A stretch of 8,039 nt of DNA, taken from Thermodesulfobacteriota bacterium (GTDB taxonomy: Bacteria > Desulfobacterota > S145-22). Made by a program: the position numbers and the translations under genes. Shown piece after piece: positions 1 to 6,003 of the stretch. How positions within the stretch are numbered: the first letter of the stretch is position 1; the number at the start of each line of letters is the position of its first letter. The notes below the pieces were generated by a model. That model made no database searches. It was not told the origin of the DNA and was given only the letters and a program-made list of their open reading frames with translations. Location: NCBI GenBank assembly GCA_024763435.1, contig JANTFN010000068.1, forward strand, positions 1-8,039, read 5' to 3'.

Positions 1-460
1 TAACTGCCTTCTTTCCAGTTTTAGCGCTGGTTTCCTTTGCCGCAGACTTCGCGCTGGCTTTCTTTGGGGATTTTTTACCCGTCTTTTTCTTTTTTTCTTT
101 GACTTCCTCTTTAACCAGTTCCAGGAAGGCCATCGGCGCGCCATCCCCTTTCCGGTAACCAACCCTCAAAATACGCGTATACCCACCTTCTCGTTTTTCA
201 TACCGCGGCGCAATCTCATCAAAAAGCCTCTGCACAACAGATTTCTTCATCAAAACCGAAGCCGCCCTTCGTCTTGCATGCAGAGAACCATTTTTTCCAA
301 GCGTTATCATCTTATCCGCGATTCTGCGAGCTTCCTTCGCCTTCATAACGGTTGTTTCAACTCGCTCATGTTCAAGCAGGGAAGTCACAAGGTTTCGCAA
401 CATTAGCGATCTGTGGCTGCTTGTTCTGTTCAGTTTTCGAAATGCCTTTAAATGCCTCAT
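1..460 (-). CDS. rplQ: 50S ribosomal protein L17, 3' end cut by window edge
   Basis: L17 is a large-subunit protein near the peptide exit tunnel. I translated the reverse strand from the ATG at 460 and got 153 residues with no stop before base 1. The N-terminus MRHLKAFRKLNRTSSHR is the family signature, and the core runs to about residue 116 (a region ending AFLELV). Family members are commonly about 115-130 residues, so the core is complete. What follows, residues 117-153 and beyond, is a low-complexity tail in which 15 of the 37 visible residues are lysine, with Ala, Ser and Thr between them. The start has a good Shine-Dalgarno, AGAGGA at 468-473, which overlaps the rpoA stop codon; the two genes are 11 nt apart. 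L17 as last gene after rpoA is the standard alpha-operon order. Only the true C-terminus is unknown. Identity is near certain. Confidence 0.96.
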   Translation of the reverse strand, partial: MRHLKAFRKLNRTSSHRSLMLRNLVTSLLEHERVETTVMKAKEARRIADKMITLGKNGSLHARRRAASVLMKKSVVQRLFDEIAPRYEKREGGYTRILRVGYRKGDGAPMAFLELVKEEVKEKKKKTGKKSPKKASAKSAAKETSAKTGKKAV

Positions 461-471
461 CTTGTATTCCT

Positions 472-1479
472 CTACTCAGACGGTTTGTTAACTTTTGAAG
501 GGTCAAAATCCTCTATCTTCATTCCGAGATAAAGCCCCATATCCTCCAGGACCTTTTGAATTTCCTCGAGTGACTTCTTTCCAAAATTGGGTGTCCTCAA
601 TATTTCATTTTCGGGGATCTGCACCAATTCACCAATTAATCTTATATTCGCGTTCTTCAAACAGTTTGTAGAACGAACCGATAATTCAAGTTCATCCACG
701 CTCCTGTAGAGGTTCTCATTCTCGTCATCCCCAGCTTGCTCTTCCTCCGTGCTCCCCAGTCTCATTTCCTCTTCGCTGTATTTTGCAAAGATAGACAACT
801 GTTCAATCAGAATACGTGAAGCCTGTTTCAAGGCCTCTTCAGGGGAGATAACACCATTCGTCCAGATTTCAAGGATGAGTTTGTCATAATCGGTCTTTTG
901 TCCGACACGCGCATTGGACACCACATAGTTGACCTTCCTGATAGGGGAATAAATGGCATCAATCGGAATAACCTCAACTCCGAGTTCAGGGTCCCTGTTT
1001 TGATCCTGCGGGACATACCCGCGCCCCATCCGGACATAAAGGTCCATTTTTAGACGGCCACCTTTTTCAAGGTTCGCGATAACATGATCCTGATTTACGA
1101 TACTAACGTTATGGGGAAGTTCAAAATCCCCCGCGGTCAAGGTTCCAGGGCCCTTAATATCTACATGAAGAACCTTGGGATCGTCCGTTTCCATTTTGAC
1201 GATAACCTGTTTCATATTCAGGATAATATCGGACACATCTTCAACCACACCCTTTACCGGTGAAAACTCATGCGTTACACCCTCGATTCTTATCCCTGTA
1301 ATCGCGGCACCGACAATGGATGACAATAAAACACGCCGCAGCGCATTCCCAATCGTCAACCCGTAGCCGCTTTCAAATGGTTCCGCGATAAATCTCCCGA
1401 AATTAAATTCGGGTTCAATCTTATCCTCTTCAACCCCAACGGGGCGGATAAGTTTACTCAACATATTCTTTGTATCCAT
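472..1479 (-). CDS. rpoA: DNA-directed RNA polymerase subunit alpha
   Basis: Alpha dimerises to seed assembly of RNA polymerase and contacts UP elements and activators through its C-terminal domain. The 335-residue length is typical. The N-terminal dimerisation domain spans about 1-235, with the EPFESGYGLTIGNALRRVLL motif at 33-52. An acidic, flexible linker lies at about 236-264 (many Glu and Asp). The C-terminal domain follows at about 265-322: R269, N272 and C273 in VRSTNCLK match the DNA-contacting R265/N268/C269 region of E. coli alpha, and the TPNFGKKSLEEI helix-hairpin-helix motif is intact. The ATG at 1479 has AGGGG at 1488-1492 with 8 nt spacing; a second in-frame ATG at 1464 (Met6) lacks this placement. 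It lies 40 nt after rpsD and 11 nt before rplQ, the usual order. Nothing is missing or broken. Confidence 0.98.
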   Translation of the reverse strand: MDTKNMLSKLIRPVGVEEDKIEPEFNFGRFIAEPFESGYGLTIGNALRRVLLSSIVGAAITGIRIEGVTHEFSPVKGVVEDVSDIILNMKQVIVKMETDDPKVLHVDIKGPGTLTAGDFELPHNVSIVNQDHVIANLEKGGRLKMDLYVRMGRGYVPQDQNRDPELGVEVIPIDAIYSPIRKVNYVVSNARVGQKTDYDKLILEIWTNGVISPEEALKQASRILIEQLSIFAKYSEEEMRLGSTEEEQAGDDENENLYRSVDELELSVRSTNCLKNANIRLIGELVQIPENEILRTPNFGKKSLEEIQKVLEDMGLYLGMKIEDFDPSKVNKPSE

Positions 1480-1490
1480 GGGTTAAACCC
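1480..1490. repeat. 11-bp palindrome covering the rpoA ribosome-binding region
   Basis: On the coding strand the bases just before the rpoA ATG read GGGTTTAACCC, an inverted repeat of 5-bp arms around one central base. It overlaps the Shine-Dalgarno G-run (1488-1492) and ends at the base before the start codon. As RNA it could form at best a four-pair GGGT/ACCC stem with a three-base loop, which would be weak. It may be chance; no regulatory role is shown. Confidence 0.35.
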
Positions 1491-1519
1491 CTATATTAAA
1501 TAAGCAAACTTTAACATTA

Positions 1520-2149
1520 TTATTTCGAATAAAGCTCGACAATAAGCTGTTCATTAACCGACACGCGCACATCCTCACGTGTTGGCTCATCTTTTACAAT
1601 ACCCTCCATCTTGTCGGCATCTAATTCCAGCCACTGCGGCAACCCGCCTCTTTTGCTTGCGAGTTCAATTGCCTCAATAATGGCGGGCATTTTTTTACTC
1701 TTTTCCTTTACCGTTATCTTATCGCCAACCTTCACATGATAATTCGCGATATCTACTTTGTGGCCATTTACAAGAAAATGCCCGTGACTCACAAGCTGCC
1801 TTGCCTGGTTTCTTGATACAGAAAAGCCAAGAGTAAAGACCACATTATCAAGCCGTTTTTCAAGGAGAAAAAGTAAGTTCTCCCCTGTAATTCCTTTTTT
1901 ATTGTCCGCTAATTTAAAATATCTCCGAAATTGTTTCTCGAGAACGCCATAAATCCGCCGCGTTTTCTGCTTTTCACGCAACTGTATGGCATAATCTGAA
2001 AATTTTCGGCGTCCCCGCCCATTTTGCCCGGGCGGATAAGGCCGTCTCTCAAACGCGCACTTATCTGTAAAACATCTATCACCCTTTAAAAACAACTTTG
2101 CGTTCTCGCGCCTGCAAAGCCGGCATAACGATCCTGAATAACGAGCCAA
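1520..2149 (-). CDS. rpsD: 30S ribosomal protein S4, zinc-binding (C+) form, TTG start
   Basis: S4 is a primary 16S rRNA binder that nucleates assembly of the 30S body; in well-studied bacteria it also represses its own operon by binding leader mRNA. The 209-residue protein begins MARYSGSLCRLCRRE. Four cysteines at 9, 12, 26 and 31 (C-x2-C-x13-C-x4-C) form the zinc site of the C+ version, unlike the cysteine-free version of E. coli. The S4 RNA-binding domain lies at about 99-160 (LDNVVFTLGFSVSRNQARQLV onward). The start is TTG at 2149: no ATG lies nearby, the conserved MARY N-terminus begins exactly there, and AGGAGG sits 6 nt upstream. It lies 33 nt after rpsK and 40 nt before rpoA. A rare TTG start could hold translation down, but that is inference. 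Confidence 0.97.
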   Translation of the reverse strand: MARYSGSLCRLCRRENAKLFLKGDRCFTDKCAFERRPYPPGQNGRGRRKFSDYAIQLREKQKTRRIYGVLEKQFRRYFKLADNKKGITGENLLFLLEKRLDNVVFTLGFSVSRNQARQLVSHGHFLVNGHKVDIANYHVKVGDKITVKEKSKKMPAIIEAIELASKRGGLPQWLELDADKMEGIVKDEPTREDVRVSVNEQLIVELYSK

Positions 2150-2155
2150 TTTAAA

Positions 2156-2161
2156 CCTCCT
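2156..2161 (-). promoter_or_regulatory. Shine-Dalgarno AGGAGG of rpsD
   Basis: AGGAGG on the minus strand, 6 nt upstream of TTG at 2149. This perfect site at ideal spacing fixes the TTG as the S4 start. Confidence 0.9.
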
Positions 2162-2182
2162 GCTTTCCTATCACTTTATAAA

Positions 2183-2578
2183 TTAAACACGCCTGCGTTT
2201 TGGCGGACGACATCCATTATGGGGAATGGGCGTAACATCTTTAATCATCTGGATGCGAAACCCTACTGCCTGAAGTGCTCTCAAAGCCGCCTCTCTTCCA
2301 GATCCGGGTCCCTTTACAAGGACATCCAATGTCCTGACGCCATGTTCCATCGCTTTTTTCCCGCAATCCTCAGCCGCAATCTGGGCGGCAAAGGGGGTGC
2401 TTTTCCGCGACCCTTTAAATCCCTGCCCTCCGGCACTGGCCCATGAAATGGCATTGCCCTGGGGATCTGTAATCGTAATTATCGTATTGTTAAATGTTGC
2501 CTGTATATGAGCAATACCCTGGGGGATATTTTTTTTGACCTTCTTTTTCCCCTGGCTGCTTTTTCTCGGTTTGGCCAC
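2183..2578 (-). CDS. rpsK: 30S ribosomal protein S11, GTG start
   Basis: S11 is a platform protein of the small subunit, next to the E-site region of 16S rRNA. The 131-residue length is typical. A basic N-terminal tail (1-17) leads into the S11 core (GIAHIQATFNNTIITITDP, from 21). The C-terminal signature is intact: VKGPGSGREAALRALQ from residue 88 and PHNGCRPPKRRR at 119-130, including the conserved Asn-Gly that is deamidated to isoaspartate in some bacteria. The start is GTG at 2578, with AGGAGG 6 nt upstream and the expected MAKPRK N-terminus; no ATG is nearby. The gene sits between rpsM (25 nt gap) and rpsD (33 nt gap). A run of eight A residues lies in the early coding region (2529-2536). 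Confidence 0.98.
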   Translation of the reverse strand: MAKPRKSSQGKKKVKKNIPQGIAHIQATFNNTIITITDPQGNAISWASAGGQGFKGSRKSTPFAAQIAAEDCGKKAMEHGVRTLDVLVKGPGSGREAALRALQAVGFRIQMIKDVTPIPHNGCRPPKRRRV

Positions 2579-2584
2579 GTAACG

Positions 2585-2590
2585 CCTCCT
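2585..2590 (-). promoter_or_regulatory. Shine-Dalgarno AGGAGG of rpsK
   Basis: AGGAGG on the minus strand, 6 nt before GTG at 2578, within the 25-nt rpsM-rpsK gap. It supports GTG as the genuine S11 start. Confidence 0.9.
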
Positions 2591-2603
2591 TAAGTATTAT
2601 CTA

Positions 2604-2972
2604 TTATCTCTTTTTACCCTTAATTGCCCTTCTGGGGCCTTTCCTTGTCCTGGCATTGGTATGCGTACGCTGCCCGCGGGCTGGTAAGCCCCGACGATGA
2701 CGCAATCCCCTGTAGGAACCAATATCCATAAGCATCTTAATATTAGTCGTCACTTCACGCCTAAGATCCCCTTCAACCCGGAAATTCTTTTCTATTTCCT
2801 GATTGATTTTTCGAATCTCATCAGCCGTAAGCTCATGTACCCGTTTACTCAGGTCAATCTTCGCTGTATCCAGAATTTTTTTCGCGGATGTCCGGCCTAT
2901 TCCGTAAATATAGGTCAAACCAATCTCAACCCTTTTGTTTTTCGGTAAATCAACCCCTACAATTCTTGCCAA
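2604..2972 (-). CDS. rpsM: 30S ribosomal protein S13, TTG start
   Basis: S13 sits in the head of the small subunit, touches the P-site tRNA and forms bridges to the large subunit. The 122-residue length is normal. The N-terminus MARIVGVDLP is family standard. A helix-two-turn-helix region starts at about 21 (YIYGIGRTSAKKIL). The C-terminal signature from residue 85 (GSYRGLRHRRGLPARGQRTH) and the basic tail that reaches the tRNA are both intact. The start is TTG at 2972, where the conserved N-terminus begins; AGGAGG lies 5 nt upstream and no ATG is available in frame there. It is 36 nt downstream of rpmJ and 25 nt upstream of rpsK. In E. coli this is the first alpha-operon gene and its leader binds S4; here I see no convincing equivalent structure in the short gap. 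Confidence 0.98.
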   Translation of the reverse strand: MARIVGVDLPKNKRVEIGLTYIYGIGRTSAKKILDTAKIDLSKRVHELTADEIRKINQEIEKNFRVEGDLRREVTTNIKMLMDIGSYRGLRHRRGLPARGQRTHTNARTRKGPRRAIKGKKR

Positions 2973-2977
2973 TGTCT

Positions 2978-2983
2978 CCTCCT
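2978..2983 (-). promoter_or_regulatory. Shine-Dalgarno AGGAGG of rpsM
   Basis: AGGAGG on the minus strand, 5 nt before TTG at 2972. It decides the S13 start in favour of TTG. Confidence 0.9.
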
Positions 2984-3008
2984 ATACGTTCCCGGGATGA
3001 ATTTCCGG

Positions 3009-3122
3009 TTACCCTTGTCGCTGTTTATGTTTGGGGTTTTCGCAAATAACCCTGACAACGCCTTTTCGTTTGATAATCTTGCACTTATCGCAGATTTTTT
3101 TTACTGACGATCTTACCTTCAT
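3009..3122 (-). CDS. rpmJ: 50S ribosomal protein L36, zinc-binding form
   Basis: L36 is a tiny late-assembly protein that braces 23S rRNA in the large subunit. I translated this short gene by hand: 37 residues, beginning MKVRSSVKKICDKCK and ending KHKQRQG. The zinc ribbon is complete: Cys11, Cys14, Cys27 and His32 (C-x2-C-x12-C-x4-H), so this is the C+ paralogue type rather than the zinc-free type that replaces it under zinc starvation in some bacteria. The ATG at 3122 is preceded by GAGGTGG at 3127-3133. The gene lies 13 nt after infA and 36 nt before rpsM, the canonical infA-rpmJ-rpsM order. Eight consecutive A residues (3095-3102) fall in codons 7-10. Confidence 0.97.
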   Translation of the reverse strand: MKVRSSVKKICDKCKIIKRKGVVRVICENPKHKQRQG

Positions 3123-3135
3123 TTTTCCACCTCAG

Positions 3136-3354
3136 TTATTTGCCTCTATAGGTTATTCTGCCTTTTGAAAAATCATAAGGCGACATTTCCACAGTAACTT
3201 TATCTCCCGGGAGTATCTTTATAAAATGCATCCGCATCTTCCCTGAAATATGCGCGAGGATACGATGCCCGTTTTCCAATTCCACGCGAAACATGGCGTT
3301 CGGTAATGTTTCAACGACCTTTCCCTCTGTCCTGATAACACCTTCTTTTGCCAT
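3136..3354 (-). CDS. infA: Translation initiation factor IF-1
   Basis: IF-1 binds the 30S A site and works with IF-2 and IF-3 in start-codon selection. At 72 residues it is the exact usual bacterial length. It is a single S1-like OB fold: MAKEGVIRTEGKVVETLPNA, then MFRVELENGH, then AHISGKMRMHFIKILPGDKV and the C-terminal SPYDFSKGRITYR. All conserved RNA-facing stretches are present. The ATG follows the adk stop codon with no intervening base (TAAATG on the coding strand). Only a weak GGAAG lies upstream, inside the adk end, so reinitiation or coupling to adk translation is likely (inference). rpmJ follows after 13 nt. Confidence 0.98.
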   Translation of the reverse strand: MAKEGVIRTEGKVVETLPNAMFRVELENGHRILAHISGKMRMHFIKILPGDKVTVEMSPYDFSKGRITYRGK

Positions 3355-4023
3355 TTACGCGTCACTTCCGGGAATTTTATCCCCGCCAAGAGCAATCAGA
3401 ATAGAATTAAAAATCTCTTCCATTCCGCCTTCCCCGGGAATCGTTCTGAGCAGGCCCTTTGTACCATAAAAAGATATAAGCGGCTCTGTCTGCTCACGGT
3501 AAACCTTCAGCCTGGACCGAATCGTCCCTTCCGTGTCATCGTCTCTCTGAATCAGCGCGCCGCCACACTTATCACAGACGCCTTCCTTTGCCGGGGGATC
3601 AAATTGAATATGATACCCCGCGCCACACGCGGGACAGGTTCGACGGCCCGTGAGCCGTTTTACAATCTCTTCATCTTTAACGGCAATATTGACAACATGG
3701 TCCAGGCGGCTGTTCATCTTACCCAGCATTTCATCCAGGGCTTCTGCCTGGGCAATCGTTCTTGGGAATCCATCCAGAATATACCCGTTCTTACAATCGG
3801 ATTCCAAAATTCTATCCCGTATAATCCCGATGACCACCTCGTCCGGAACAAGCGCCCCTTTGTCCATATAGCCTTTTGCCATGGCACCCATTTCTGTTCC
3901 TTCCTTCACGGCTTTTCTCAGGATATCTCCAGTCGAAATCTGCGGAATCTTATAATGTTCCACCAGCCTGACCGCCTGCGTCCCCTTTCCCGCACCGGGA
4001 GGGCCGAGTAATATCAGTTTCAT
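3355..4023 (-). CDS. adk: Adenylate kinase, long form with tetracysteine zinc LID
   Basis: Adenylate kinase interconverts ATP plus AMP with two ADP in the cytoplasm and keeps adenine nucleotide levels balanced. The 222-residue protein has the P-loop GPPGAGKGTQ at 7-16, the AMP-binding region from about 30 to 60, and the DGFPRT motif at 84-89, whose Arg88 is a conserved phosphate-binding residue. The LID domain is the long type and carries Cys130, Cys133, Cys150 and Cys153 (C-x2-C-x16-C-x2-C), the structural zinc site known from Gram-positive and some other bacteria. The ATG at 4023 has AAAGGA 7 nt upstream. It follows secY by 20 nt and abuts infA directly. The secY-adk pairing is classical; map, often found just after adk, is missing. 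The short extension GGDKIPGSDA at the C-terminus is not informative. Confidence 0.98.
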   Translation of the reverse strand: MKLILLGPPGAGKGTQAVRLVEHYKIPQISTGDILRKAVKEGTEMGAMAKGYMDKGALVPDEVVIGIIRDRILESDCKNGYILDGFPRTIAQAEALDEMLGKMNSRLDHVVNIAVKDEEIVKRLTGRRTCPACGAGYHIQFDPPAKEGVCDKCGGALIQRDDDTEGTIRSRLKVYREQTEPLISFYGTKGLLRTIPGEGGMEEIFNSILIALGGDKIPGSDA

Positions 4024-4043
4024 TCTCTTATCCTTTTCCCGTT

Positions 4044-5348
4044 CTATCTTCGTTTTGAACTTTTATGTGTTAACAGCCCATCATAATGCCGGGTCAACAA
4101 GTGTGTCTCCATCTGCTGTATCGTGTCAATTCCAACCTGAATAACAATCAGCAAGGCTGTCCCGCCAAAATAAAAGGGAACCCCAAACTTTGTAATCAGA
4201 ACCGTGGGCAGCACACAAATCAGCGAGACATAAACGGCACCTCCGAGAGTAATTCTCGTCAGGACCTTATCAATATAATCCGCCGTCCACTTTCCAGGCC
4301 TTATACCGGGAATATATCCCCCAAATTTCTTCATGTTATCGGCAACATCAACCGGGTTGAAAACAATCGCCGTATAAAAATAGCAGAAGAAGAAAATCAT
4401 GCCGACGTAGAGTACAATATAAAGCGCACTGGAGGGGCTCAGCATCGCCGATATTTTCTTCATGATTGGATGCTGGATGAAATTCGCAATCGTTGCGGGA
4501 AACATAATGATGGAAGAGGCAAAAATCGGCGGAATAACGCCTGAGGTATTTATCTTCAAGGGGAGAAAGGTACTCTGTCCCCCATACATCTTCCTTCCGA
4601 CAACCCGTTTGGCATATTGGACGGGAATCCGCCTCTGCGCGGTCTCCACGTAAACGATAACGGCAACCACAGCAACCATCAGCACAATAAGCAGAATAAG
4701 TGTGAAAATCCCGAGCTCTCCAGTCCTGAGAAGGCGTATCGTATTGATGATAGCGGAAGGCATTCCTGCTATAATCCCCGCCATAATGATCAGGGAAATC
4801 CCGTTCCCGATTCCTTTTTCCGTAATCTGTTCTCCAAGCCACATAACAAAAGCCGTTCCGGCAGTTAGCGTCAGAACCGTCATCAGGCGGAAGGACCACC
4901 CCGGGTTCATGACAATCATCTCTCCCGCTACGCCACGCATCTGCTCAAGCCCGAAGCTAATCCCGAAACCCTGAATAATACTCAGCACAATTGTTCCATA
5001 ACGCGTATACTGAACAATCTTTTTTCTGCCGGCATCCCCTTCTTTGGAAAGTCGCTCAAGATAGGGAACCGAAACTGTAAGAAGTTCCAGAATAATCGCC
5101 GCGCTGATATAAGGCATGATGCCCAGGGCAAAAATGGATAGACGCCTGAACCCACCCCCCGCAAACATATCAAACAATCCGAAAAGGGTCCCCCGCGCCT
5201 GGGCAAACAACGCCATCAAGGCATCCGAGTTAATCCCGGGGGTCGGGATATGGATCCCCATCCGGTAAATCGCCAACAGCACGAGCGTCATCAGTATCCT
5301 GCGTTTTAACTCAGGAACCTTCCCAACATTTCCAAAACTGACAGCCAC
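4044..5348 (-). CDS. secY: Preprotein translocase subunit SecY, GTG start
   Basis: SecY is the channel of the Sec translocon in the inner membrane; with SecE, SecG and SecA it exports unfolded proteins and inserts membrane proteins. At 434 residues it is normal in length, with about ten hydrophobic segments (first at about 17-36, last at about 391-412). The plug and TM2 signature appears at 64-90 (GGGFRRLSIFALGIMPYISA), the second signature at 172-188 (GEQITEKGIGNGISLII), and the long cytosolic loop from about 238 (QRRIPVQYAKRVVG). Arg350 in GIRPGKWTADYID matches the E. coli C5-loop Arg357 needed for SecA-driven export. The start is GTG at 5348, sharing one base with the rplO stop (TAGTG), with AGGGA 6 nt upstream. 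The next in-frame ATG is residue 20, inside the first helix region, so GTG is the better start. Coupling to rplO is likely. Confidence 0.98.
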   Translation of the reverse strand: MAVSFGNVGKVPELKRRILMTLVLLAIYRMGIHIPTPGINSDALMALFAQARGTLFGLFDMFAGGGFRRLSIFALGIMPYISAAIILELLTVSVPYLERLSKEGDAGRKKIVQYTRYGTIVLSIIQGFGISFGLEQMRGVAGEMIVMNPGWSFRLMTVLTLTAGTAFVMWLGEQITEKGIGNGISLIIMAGIIAGMPSAIINTIRLLRTGELGIFTLILLIVLMVAVVAVIVYVETAQRRIPVQYAKRVVGRKMYGGQSTFLPLKINTSGVIPPIFASSIIMFPATIANFIQHPIMKKISAMLSPSSALYIVLYVGMIFFFCYFYTAIVFNPVDVADNMKKFGGYIPGIRPGKWTADYIDKVLTRITLGGAVYVSLICVLPTVLITKFGVPFYFGGTALLIVIQVGIDTIQQMETHLLTRHYDGLLTHKSSKRR

Positions 5349-5788
5349 TAAAGTTCCCTGACCTTTCCGCCTGCTTTTTCGATTTTTTCTCTGGCAGCCC
5401 TGGTAAATTTGTGCGCTGAAACCGTCAGGGGAATTTTTATTTCTCCGTCACCAAGAATTTTTACACCATCCAGCGTCTTTTTTATAACCCCCTTCTCCAG
5501 AAGTGCCTCTAAACCAACCTCACTGCCCGCAGGGAATTCGCTGAGTTGTTCCAGATGAATCAACACATAGTTCTTTTTAAAAATATTTACAAACCCCCGT
5601 TTTGGCAGTCGGCGCTGAAGCGGCATCTGGCCGCCTTCAAACCAGGGCGGGACACCTCCGCCGGAACGCGAACGCTGCCCTTTCATGCCTTTACACGAGG
5701 TACATCCATGCCCGGAACCTGTTCCGCAACCGACCCTTTTTCTCTTCTTAACCGCGCCTTCAGGAGGCCTCAAATCGCTGAGTTTCAT
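5348..5788 (-). CDS. rplO: 50S ribosomal protein L15, with Cys/His-rich N-terminal stretch
   Basis: L15 is a late-assembling large-subunit protein with a long rRNA-penetrating N-terminal extension. The protein is 146 residues from the second of two tandem ATGs (5788); starting at 5791 adds one Met. I prefer 5788 because GAGG of the upstream site (5792-5797) is 5 nt away, against only 2 nt for 5791, and because the family usually begins MKL. The L15 pattern is clear: KLSDLRPPEGAVKKRKRVG, the glycine-rich GTGSGHG stretch, KGQRSRSGGG, FEGGQMPLQRRLPKRGF, and the C-terminal VSAHKFTRAAREKIEKAGG. Compared with the usual GSGHGKTAGRGHKGQ, this copy has three cysteines (21, 29, 32) and replaces the second His with Met. 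It lies 7 nt after rpmD and overlaps secY by 1 nt. Confidence 0.96.
   Translation of the reverse strand: MKLSDLRPPEGAVKKRKRVGCGTGSGHGCTSCKGMKGQRSRSGGGVPPWFEGGQMPLQRRLPKRGFVNIFKKNYVLIHLEQLSEFPAGSEVGLEALLEKGVIKKTLDGVKILGDGEIKIPLTVSAHKFTRAAREKIEKAGGKVREL
5355..5359 (-). promoter_or_regulatory. Shine-Dalgarno AGGGA of secY
   Basis: AGGGA on the minus strand, in the last codons of rplO and 6 nt before GTG at 5348. It supports the non-ATG SecY start. Confidence 0.75.
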
Positions 5789-5791
5789 CAT

Positions 5792-5797
5792 TCCCTC
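5792..5797 (-). promoter_or_regulatory. Shine-Dalgarno GAGGGA of rplO, overlapping rpmD stop
   Basis: GAGGGA on the minus strand overlaps the rpmD TGA (5796-5798). Spacing favours the second of two tandem ATGs (5788) as the L15 start. The overlap implies that rpmD and rplO translation are closely linked. Confidence 0.75.
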
Positions 5798-5981
5798 ATT
5801 CTATGGGTTCTACATTTAATAAGTAGCTTATTTTATTAACCATTCCTCTTATAATCGGGGTATCCGCCTTTTCAACCGTTTGATTGCATTTTCGCAATCC
5901 CAGGCTTCTCAAGACCCTCCGATGTTCCTTCTTGTGCCCTATTTCACTTTTTACCTGCGTAATTTTAAGTCTCTTTGCCAT
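5796..5981 (-). CDS. rpmD: 50S ribosomal protein L30
   Basis: L30 is a small large-subunit protein that some bacterial lineages lack. Its 61 residues (MAKRLKITQVKSEIGHKKEH at the start) match the short bacterial form, with the family pattern of LKITQVKS, LRSLGLRK and then a segment on the theme of VEKADTPIIRGMVNKI, followed by a short valine-rich end. The ATG at 5981 has AAGAGG at 5991-5996 with 9 nt spacing. It sits 22 nt after rpsE and 7 nt before rplO, the standard spc position. No anomalies. Confidence 0.97.
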   Translation of the reverse strand: MAKRLKITQVKSEIGHKKEHRRVLRSLGLRKCNQTVEKADTPIIRGMVNKISYLLNVEPIE

Positions 5982-6003
5982 CTAAAAATGCCTCTTGAAA
6001 AAG

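Noticed and set aside
1480..1519. Possible internal promoter in the 40-nt rpsD-rpoA gap
   Set aside because: A TAATAT could serve as a -10 element, but nothing resembling TTGACA lies 16-18 nt upstream. The region is simply AT-rich.
2219..2446. Short plus-strand open frame opposite rpsK
   Set aside because: It is antisense to the conserved S11 gene, and its translation resembles no known protein.
2973..3008. Possible S4-binding leader structure before rpsM, as in the E. coli alpha operon
   Set aside because: The gap is only 36 nt. I find just a CCGG/CCCGGG pairing with a 4-bp stem and no pseudoknot pattern. A covariation analysis over relatives would be needed to revive it.
3604..4011. A 135-residue plus-strand open frame opposite adk
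   Set aside because: It is fully antisense to adenylate kinase, with no domain pattern and no upstream signals.
4086..4544. A 152-residue plus-strand open frame opposite secY
   Set aside because: It is antisense to a conserved gene, has an Asn/Arg-rich composition typical of an antisense shadow, and has no supporting ribosome-binding site or family match.
4348..4899. A 183-residue open frame on the minus strand inside secY
   Set aside because: It lies wholly within the well-matched SecY frame, in another reading frame. Its translation is low in recognisable structure, with scattered charged and aromatic residues, and matches no family I know.
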